This document shows positions 4,959 through 8,872 of a DNA stretch of 8,872 bases, piece after piece. This stretch comes from Clostridiales bacterium (lineage in GTDB: Bacteria; Bacillota_A; Clostridia; Oscillospirales; Oscillospiraceae), in NCBI GenBank assembly GCA_019410105.1, contig DXTB01000040.1, positions 1-8,872 on the forward strand, written 5' to 3'. The position numbers were made by a program, and so were the translations under genes. Under the pieces are notes generated by a model, which searched no databases, was not told the DNA's origin, and saw nothing but the letters and a program-made list of their open reading frames with translations. Each line of letters starts with the position of its first letter. Position 1 is the first letter of the stretch.

Positions 4959-6324
4959 AGGGCTGCCTCCATTTCCGCAAAGTCATTTGTTTCGGCCCTT
5001 CCTCGGCCTTCGTCGGCCGGTTGGCGAGCGCAGTAACCCGGCTGGACGCCATAGAGAAAGCCATATTGCACCGGCCCACAGAACCGTGCCGGTTCTTGGC
5101 CAGGTTGACCTCCAACATGGAGGGCACGTTGGGGTCTACCGTGCCTGGGTCGGCGTAGTAGTCTTCCCGGTAGAGGAAGATTACCCCGTCGGCGTCCTGC
5201 TCCAGCGCCCCCGTGTCCCGCAGGTCGGAAAGCTGGGGGTGCTTGTCCTGACGGCTTTCCAGCTCCCGGTTAAGCTGGCACAGCACCAGCACCGGAATTT
5301 TCAGAGCCCGGGCCAGGTTCTTCAGGGCACCCGAGATCTCTGTGGTGTATTCATACCGGCCTGCCCGCCGGAGCTCTGCCGGCGGCGCGATCTTGCCGAA
5401 ATAGTCCACCACCACCAGCCGCAGGCCGCCGATGCTCCGGGCCAGCGTGCCGATATCGTCCACCGTCATGGTGGGGGCCTCGTTTGAATACAGGGGGAGC
5501 GTAGAGAGCTGGCTGGCAGCCTGGGCCGTTTGGGCGGCCTCTGCATCGGTCAACGGCTGCATAAGCAGCCGCTCGGACGGGATGCCGGTCAGTCGGGAGA
5601 TGCGCTTGGCAGCTAACTGATCGCTGTCCATCTCCAGCGAGATAAAGAGCACCGGGTCGGCCTTGGCCACGCGGTCGGCGATGTTCAGCGCCAGGGTGGT
5701 CTTCCCCATACCTGGGCGCGCGGCCAGCAGATAGAGCCCGCTGTTGATCAGCCCGCCGCCCAGCAGGCTGTCCAGGGCCATGTAGCCGGTGCAGACGTAT
5801 GCCTTGCCGTCCCCGCTTTCCACCGCCTCCCGTTGACGGTAGAAGGCGGTCAGGATGTCCGTCGGGGTGGCCAGCCTCCCAGCGCTGCCCTGACGCTCCA
5901 GCTTGTCCAGCGTCTGGCGGGCCTGGGCCAGCGCCTCCGCCACCGGCGTCCGGTTGGTCACCCGGCTATGTACGGTCTCGGCCAGCTCCATCAGGCCGGA
6001 GCGGAGAACATCTTCCCGGACGATGCGGACGTGCTCCTCCACGTTGGCCGCCGTGGCAGCCAGCTCCATCAAGCCGAAGAGATACTCCCGGGATACTGGC
6101 GCGCCCATCTTGGCAGTCTGATCAAGGACAGTTACTGGGTCGACAGAGCCGCCCGCCCGCTCCAGGGACAGCACGGCTTCATAGACGGCCCGGTCAGAGG
6201 CCAAGCGGAAGTCGGCGGGCCGCAGTGACCGCTCTACTGTGGGCAGGCAGGCGGGGGACAGCAGGATGGAGCCCAGCACACTCTGCTCCGCCGCCGGATC
6301 CCAGGTCAGATCAGCCGGATTCAT
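4927..6324 (-). CDS. dnaB: Replicative DNA helicase, DnaB family
   Basis: A 465-aa DnaB-type hexameric helicase. The N-terminal primase-interacting domain (about 5-105: AAEQSVLGSILLSPACL, FRLASDRAVYEAV) leads through a linker to the RecA-like domain: Walker A ARPGMGKTTLA (202-212), SLEMDSDQLAAKR (229-241), Walker B LRLVVVDYFGKI (301-312), the LCQLNRELE segment (348-356), SDLRDTGALEQDAD (366-379) and the NRHGSVG arginine-finger motif (411-417). Length and motif set are complete, so it should be active. The start is read as ATG 6324, with GAGGAGGT about 11-12 nt upstream; the ATG at 6351 would lie before that ribosome site. Its start overlaps the initiator's end by 14 nt, the usual initiator-helicase pairing: the initiator opens the origin and hands it to this helicase. 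Confidence 0.95.
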   Translation of the reverse strand: MNPADLTWDPAAEQSVLGSILLSPACLPTVERSLRPADFRLASDRAVYEAVLSLERAGGSVDPVTVLDQTAKMGAPVSREYLFGLMELAATAANVEEHVRIVREDVLRSGLMELAETVHSRVTNRTPVAEALAQARQTLDKLERQGSAGRLATPTDILTAFYRQREAVESGDGKAYVCTGYMALDSLLGGGLINSGLYLLAARPGMGKTTLALNIADRVAKADPVLFISLEMDSDQLAAKRISRLTGIPSERLLMQPLTDAEAAQTAQAASQLSTLPLYSNEAPTMTVDDIGTLARSIGGLRLVVVDYFGKIAPPAELRRAGRYEYTTEISGALKNLARALKIPVLVLCQLNRELESRQDKHPQLSDLRDTGALEQDADGVIFLYREDYYADPGTVDPNVPSMLEVNLAKNRHGSVGRCNMAFSMASSRVTALANRPTKAEEGPKQMTLRKWRQPYGKRTAAGAD

Positions 6325-7099
6325 CTGGCACCAGCACCTCCTCTCCGTCAACGATCGCCATGTGCCAGCCCGTCATCTGCTGGGCTGCCGGCCGGCCCTG
6401 CGCCCTGGGTCTGGGTGGCTCGTCCGTCCACCGCTGGTTGCGCAGGTAACGGCAGGCGTAGGGTACCGGCCAATCCGGTTCCTTGGTCTGCCACAGCAGC
6501 GCCCGTGCAATGGCGTCGATCAGCTCGTCCCCTGGCTTGAGCCTGTCCCATTCTCGGACGGCACTCACCCGGTCTTCATGCCGGGGGTAGTACGCCCAGA
6601 ACTTTTCAAACCGCTCCGGCTTCCAGGCAGGGACGCTCTTTGCCTTTTTCTTTTTGGGCGGTCCCCCTTGGGGGACTATAGGGGGTATATGATCAGATCT
6701 TGTATTGATCTCTCCGACATTTTTGTCAGGAGGGGTGGTGACAATTTTGTCAGGAGGGGTCCCGACATTTTTGTCGGGAGGGGGTGCCCCCGCCCCCTCA
6801 GTGTTGTAGATGGCATAAATCCGCCGCTCCAGGACCTCCTGCGTGGCCGTGTCCCGTACCACGTCAACCCGCAGATAGCCGCGGTCCACCAGCGTGGACA
6901 GCAGGCGGGTCACGCTGCGCTCAGACAGGCCGAAGAGGTCGGAAAAGTAGCTGTTCTGTGCGTAGCAGTATCCCAGCTTGTCCGACAGGGCAGTCACCTC
7001 GCCATACAGCAGCTTGGCGTTTGGCGGCAGCTCCTTGTCGTACCGCACTGAGGCGGGGATCAGAGCCCAAAACCCCGGCTGTTCGTTTCCTTGGCTCAT
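6311..7099 (-). CDS. Winged-helix replication initiator (phage replisome organiser type)
   Basis: A 262-aa protein. It begins with a winged helix-turn-helix (about 24-85: ELPPNAKLLYGEVTALSDKL, then FSDLFGLSERSVTRLLSTL, then a GYLRV wing). A linker of three 8-residue repeats (PPDKNVGT, PPDKIVTT, PPDKNVGE; 107-130) leads to a lysine cluster KKKKAK and a C-terminal domain with the FEKFWAYYP...W...PYACRYLRNQRW pattern seen in phage and plasmid initiators that contact the helicase or its loader. The start ATG at 7099 follows AGGGGGGTG; the frame is open to 7129 but without a better site. Its stop overlaps dnaB. The repeat-coding DNA is a candidate origin, so the gene would hold its own target. A plus-strand promoter and short RNA opposite its leader suggest antisense control. 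Confidence 0.82.
   Translation of the reverse strand: MSQGNEQPGFWALIPASVRYDKELPPNAKLLYGEVTALSDKLGYCYAQNSYFSDLFGLSERSVTRLLSTLVDRGYLRVDVVRDTATQEVLERRIYAIYNTEGAGAPPPDKNVGTPPDKIVTTPPDKNVGEINTRSDHIPPIVPQGGPPKKKKAKSVPAWKPERFEKFWAYYPRHEDRVSAVREWDRLKPGDELIDAIARALLWQTKEPDWPVPYACRYLRNQRWTDEPPRPRAQGRPAAQQMTGWHMAIVDGEEVLVPDESG
6661..6676. repeat. GC hairpin next to the candidate origin
   Basis: A perfect inverted repeat, GTCCCCC / GGGGGAC with a 2-nt centre, lies inside the initiator gene. It is followed by an A/T-richer stretch (about 6677-6712, with TGATCA and AGATCT palindromes) before the 24-bp direct repeats. A strong hairpin, an A/T-rich patch and iterons together are typical of an origin, but no DnaA box was recognised. 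Confidence 0.5.
6715..6784. repeat. Three 24-bp direct repeats, candidate iterons
   Basis: Units start at 6715, 6739 and 6763 with an exact 24-bp period. Each has the form xGACAxTTTTGTCxGGAGGGG, and each holds a small dyad GACA-N4-TGTC. Differences between units are one or two bases. The period equals eight codons, giving PPDK(N/I)V repeats in the initiator. Iterons inside the initiator gene are known in Firmicutes plasmids and in lambdoid O genes. Calling this an origin is inference. Confidence 0.65.
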
Positions 7100-7116
7100 T
7101 TGGCGCACCACCCCCC

Positions 7117-7145
7117 TTGTGCAACTCAAAATTGTGTGCTATAAT
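7117..7145 (+). promoter_or_regulatory. Strong extended -10 promoter on the plus strand
   Basis: A perfect TATAAT at 7140-7145 is preceded by the extended -10 TGC (7137-7139). A -35-like TTGTGC (7117-7122) sits at the ideal 17-bp distance, although it matches TTGACA at only three positions. It faces opposite to all genes in the window. A start near 7152 is expected. Confidence 0.75.
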
Positions 7146-7151
7146 ACAGGT

Positions 7152-7205
7152 GTCTTCATGTTAGGCCCTGGTCGCTGTGTCCGAGCGACTGGGGCCTTTT
7201 TTTGC
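7152..7205 (+). ncRNA. Predicted ~54-nt antisense RNA opposite the initiator leader
   Basis: Downstream of the plus-strand promoter, a 14-bp hairpin (arms 7163-7176 and 7184-7197, with two G-T wobble pairs and the 7-nt loop GTGTCCG) is followed by seven T residues (7197-7203). It is therefore a complete, very short transcription unit ending in its own terminator. It is complementary to the minus-strand mRNA between the 84-aa gene's end and the initiator start, about 50 nt before ATG 7099. This is the arrangement of countertranscribed RNAs that limit Rep synthesis in plasmids such as pT181, pIP501 and pSK41. A possible 18-codon ORF within the transcript is not convincing. The transcript is supported by sequence signals; its control role is inferred. 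Confidence 0.62.
7161..7203 (+). terminator. Rho-independent terminator of the antisense RNA
   Basis: The stem of 14 pairs described for the antisense RNA, ending in AGGGGCC-like GC pairs and followed by seven T residues on the plus strand only. On the minus strand the hairpin has no T-run, so minus-strand transcription should pass through it. Confidence 0.85.
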
Positions 7206-7415
7206 CCTCTGTAGGGCATCCATGGCCTTACGGTAGCGGTCAGCCTGTCCCCCGCAAAACGCCGCCAGATTATCCGCCGCCCGGCGCTGTTCCGATGCCC
7301 CCAAGGACTCGGCGATATTGGCCCAGTCCTTGGCATCTCGCATCTTGCTGTCCTCTGCCACGATCAGCGCCGACTCTAGCGCCGACACGGTCTCATAATC
7401 CAGCTCCATCAGCAT
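7161..7415 (-). CDS. Small alpha-helical protein, unknown (84 aa)
   Basis: An 84-aa mostly helical, hydrophilic protein beginning MLMELDYETVSALESAL. It has no recognised family. The start ATG 7415 lies 7 nt after AGGAGG and overlaps the stop of the 86-aa gene before it. Its last codons and TAA are encoded across the hairpin of the antisense RNA, so both strands use this DNA. Its opening resembles the 86-aa neighbour loosely (an ELxxxDYxT...ALxSAL pattern), so the two might be ancient paralogues. Probably cotranscribed with the early operon. Confidence 0.65.
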   Translation of the reverse strand: MLMELDYETVSALESALIVAEDSKMRDAKDWANIAESLGASEQRRAADNLAAFCGGQADRYRKAMDALQRAKKGPSRSDTATRA

Positions 7416-7669
7416 GATGCTGCCTCCTTCTGTTTCCGCAGGCGCTCCAGTACGGCCCGCCTGCGCCGGGCGAGACGCCTATGGCGGTACTGTTCCCGGT
7501 CCAACCGGGCCAGCTTGGCCCCGTAGGCCGGGTCCCCTGTCCGGGCGCAAAACTGGTGCAGACGCCCCAGCTCGTCCGCGGCGTGCTCCCAGTCCAGGGC
7601 GCTTTCCAGCAGGGCCTCCGCGATGGTGTTATAGTCCCGATTGCTGAGCTCCAGCCGTATCATGCTCAT
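7409..7669 (-). CDS. Small alpha-helical, basic protein, unknown (86 aa)
   Basis: An 86-aa protein starting MSMIRLELSNRDYNTIAEAL, with a helical N-terminal half and an arginine-rich C-terminal helix (YRHRRLARRRRAVLERLRKQ) likely to bind nucleic acid or fold as a coiled coil. The ATG at 7669 overlaps the upstream stop as ATGA, with AAAGGTG about 10 nt upstream. The open frame continues to 7855, but that part is a shadow of the 113-aa gene. No family recognised. Confidence 0.68.
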   Translation of the reverse strand: MSMIRLELSNRDYNTIAEALLESALDWEHAADELGRLHQFCARTGDPAYGAKLARLDREQYRHRRLARRRRAVLERLRKQKEAASC

Positions 7670-8007
7670 GCGCTCAGCACCTTTCCCATGAGCGCCGACA
7701 CTCCGGCCAGCCGCAGATCCAGCGCCTCCTGGACGTGGCGCACCATGACCTCCTCCAGCTCCCGGAGGCGGTAGGTAGGCAGGTCTCCCCTCTTGTACTT
7801 CACCAGGAGACCGGGGCTGATGTTGTATGTCCACGTCCCTGCCTCCCCGCTGCAAACGGCAAAACCGAAGGGTGCCCGCTCTTCCCGCAGGGCGCGGTAG
7901 ATGGTGGGGGACGACCAGCCTATGTATCGGGCCGCCACATCAATCGGCACGTTGTCATACGCCATGATCTCCTCGTCCGTGAGCGGCCGTTTGGCTGTCT
8001 TTTTCAC
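7666..8007 (-). CDS. Excisionase-like helix-turn-helix DNA-binding protein
   Basis: A 113-aa protein with a helix-turn-helix of the MerR/excisionase kind near its N-terminus (about 20-45: VPIDVAARYIGWSSPTIYRAL). A short beta segment (FGFAVCSGEAGTWTYNISPG) follows, and then a recognition or packing helix with YKRG. In such proteins the pattern 'domain chooses site, wing follows, helix reads tyrosine-rich sequence' is common in phage regulators and Xis-like factors. It starts at GTG 8007 as a GTGA overlap with the upstream stop, and GGAGG lies 7 nt before. It could regulate the early operon or serve in excision; no integrase is visible in the window to support the latter. Confidence 0.75.
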   Translation of the reverse strand: MKKTAKRPLTDEEIMAYDNVPIDVAARYIGWSSPTIYRALREERAPFGFAVCSGEAGTWTYNISPGLLVKYKRGDLPTYRLRELEEVMVRHVQEALDLRLAGVSALMGKVLSA

Positions 8008-8471
8008 TTTACACCCTCCTCAAGATGTCCCTGTTTGGCGTAGCGCACGGCCATGGCGGCCTCCACGATGCCCTGTAAATCCTCCATGATGGCATCAAAC
8101 TCGGGGCGCTCCGCCGAGTCAATCACATTGTCCTCTGCCATCTGCATGAGACGCCGGTCGGCGTGGCTGTCAGCAAAGGCATAGATCCGGTTGGTCAGTT
8201 TAGCCGACGCCTCCAGCACGGAGCACTGAGGCACCTCCGGTACTACCCGGCTGTACATGGCATTTCGCTCGCGCACATGCCGCACAATCAGATGTAAGGC
8301 ATTGTACAGGTCCGACATTGTCTCCACTACCTCGTCAGGCGGTACCCGCTGGCCGGTCTCATAGGCCCGCAGGCTCTCCACGCTGATACCCAGCCGCTCC
8401 GCTGCCGCTTCCTGGGTAAAACCGGCAGACTTTCGACAGATTTTGTAGATATTCCGGTATTCCTCCGGCAT
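8004..8471 (-). CDS. XRE-family transcriptional regulator (155 aa)
   Basis: A 155-aa protein with a Cro/CI-type helix-turn-helix at 6-58 (YKICRKSAGFTQEAAAERLG, then SVESLRAYETGQRVPPDEVV). An otherwise unrecognised helical C-terminal domain of about 95 residues follows, with a SHADRRLMQMAEDN stretch and no visible S24/LexA-type protease motif. The ATG at 8471 has GGAGG about 10 nt upstream; longer in-frame starts to 8564 lack such a site. Its stop overlaps the start of the 113-aa gene. It probably acts as an early-operon regulator. An 8-bp palindrome, CAATATTG (8496-8503), in the gap before its start could be an operator, but that is speculative. Confidence 0.85.
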   Translation of the reverse strand: MPEEYRNIYKICRKSAGFTQEAAAERLGISVESLRAYETGQRVPPDEVVETMSDLYNALHLIVRHVRERNAMYSRVVPEVPQCSVLEASAKLTNRIYAFADSHADRRLMQMAEDNVIDSAERPEFDAIMEDLQGIVEAAMAVRYAKQGHLEEGVK

Positions 8472-8511
8472 GGTAATCACTCCTCCCTGGGGGTACAATA
8501 TTGGCATGAGG

Positions 8512-8715
8512 TCAGACGGCCGCCTCGAAAAGCGCCGCCTCGGGAATCTGGTCCACCCGCCCATTCTGGCGGAGGATCAGGATGGTGGGCTCGTGGCCCC
8601 GAAGGGTCAGGCGCACCGCGTTCTTGGTAACCACCTCGGCGCACTGCACCTTGTCAATGTCATAATGGTTCTCAATCCAGCGGGCAATCTGCCGCTGCTC
8701 CGGTGTACGGATCAT
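8512..8715 (-). CDS. Small protein of unknown function (67 aa)
   Basis: A 67-aa protein, MIRTPEQRQIARWIENHYDI at the start. It looks like an N-terminal helix followed by beta strands (AVRLTLRG, TILILRQNG). No family recognised. The start ATG 8715 follows AAGGAG by 6-7 nt; the frame is open to 8856, but that stretch overlaps the partial XRE gene and has no ribosome site. It sits 14 nt after that gene's stop and 40 nt before the 155-aa regulator. Confidence 0.68.
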   Translation of the reverse strand: MIRTPEQRQIARWIENHYDIDKVQCAEVVTKNAVRLTLRGHEPTILILRQNGRVDQIPEAALFEAAV

Positions 8716-8729
8716 AAGCAACTCCTTTC

Positions 8730-8872
8730 TCAGCTTGCGGCCCCGTTTCCACCCTCGGGCGGCTCGGGGCCGTAGAGGGCGTCGATGCTGCATTGCAGGA
8801 TGGCAGCCAGCCGGGGTAGCTTGTCGGCGCTTGGCAGCGCCGTCCCCTGCACCCATTTGGTGATGCAGGAAG
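8730..8872 (-). CDS. Partial Cro/XRE repressor, C-terminal end (continues past right edge)
   Basis: At the right edge a minus-strand frame of 47 codons, open to the window end and stopped by TGA at 8730-8732, reads SCITKWVQGTALPSADKLPR and then LAAILQCSIDALYGPEP. This is the second half of a Cro/CI helix-turn-helix: the recognition helix with W-x-x-G, then the PSADKLPRLAAIL pattern and the SIDALYG closing motif. It would be the first gene of the early operon, or its repressor. Only about 47 residues are visible, so total length and effector domain are unknown. Its reading frame differs from the open frame of the 67-aa gene, which supports the later start for that gene. Confidence 0.8.
   Translation of the reverse strand, partial: SCITKWVQGTALPSADKLPRLAAILQCSIDALYGPEPPEGGNGAAS

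Noticed and set aside
4069..5487. A 472-codon plus-strand open frame across parA and dnaB
   Set aside because: It lies opposite well-supported parA and dnaB, has no motif or ribosome site, and is the mirror of high-GC coding on the minus strand.
5799..6449. A 216-codon plus-strand open frame
   Set aside because: Its product is low-complexity and proline/arginine-rich, and it lies opposite dnaB and the initiator's end; a GC-driven shadow.
6715..6784. The direct repeats as a CRISPR array
   Set aside because: Three 24-bp units without unique spacers and in coding phase; no Cas gene nearby.
7141..7146. A minus-strand TATTAT as the -10 of an initiator promoter
   Set aside because: No -35-like sequence lies at 16-18 bp; it is mostly the reverse of the plus-strand TATAAT.
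8496..8503. Palindrome CAATATTG between two regulator genes as an operator
   Set aside because: It is only 8 bp, a single copy was seen and no promoter overlaps it; kept only as a remark.
8716..8856. An N-terminal extension of the 67-aa gene
   Set aside because: It is arginine/proline-rich shadow sequence of the partial XRE gene; the start at 8715 has AAGGAG at the right distance.

Overview
The window looks like the early/replication half of a temperate phage or phage-plasmid from a GC-rich Firmicute, probably a gut Clostridia lineage such as Oscillospiraceae. That placement rests on protein style, strong AGGAGG-type ribosome sites and high GC (one 60-base sample inside dnaB, 5341-5400, counts to about 67%). 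I name no species. Every confident gene lies on the minus strand, so the natural reading order is right to left. The genes are tightly packed, with many ATGA, GTGA, TGATG and TAATG start/stop overlaps.

Reading right to left. (1) Regulatory and small early genes, 8872-7161: the C-terminal end of a Cro/XRE-type repressor entering from the right edge, a 67-aa unknown, a 155-aa XRE regulator, a 113-aa excisionase-like helix-turn-helix protein, and two small alpha-helical proteins (86 and 84 aa). (2) A 61-nt gap (7100-7160) carrying a strong plus-strand promoter. It fires a predicted RNA of about 54 nt that ends in a perfect terminator and is antisense to the leader of the next gene. (3) Replication core, 7099-4927: a winged-helix initiator whose gene contains three 24-bp direct repeats (candidate iterons/origin), then the DnaB helicase. 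(4) Two small proteins, then a ParA/ParB partition pair joined by TAATG, with a 21-bp near-perfect palindrome at the start of parB that is a candidate parS. (5) A block of small accessory genes, 2324-1708, with distinctly lower GC. It includes a 27-aa micro-ORF, a cysteine-rich 66-aa protein and a truncated DUF551-like protein running in frame into a 68-aa protein. (6) A HUH endonuclease (rolling-circle Rep-like), a Com-like zinc-ribbon protein whose last codons form a terminator hairpin, and a phage HNH endonuclease of the kind found beside terminases. (7) A non-coding 240-nt left end with two inverted repeats, a plausible cos/packaging region.

Taken together: the initiator and its in-gene repeats would open the origin, DnaB would unwind it, and the antisense RNA would limit initiator supply. 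ParAB plus the palindrome would stabilise a plasmid-like state, and HNH plus the left gap would begin the packaging module. Initiator, iterons, antisense RNA, ParAB, a HNH gene and a possible cos in one operon argue for a phage-plasmid, but no structural phage gene or integrase is visible here, so this remains inference. The HUH endonuclease beside a theta-type DnaB module is the least expected gene.
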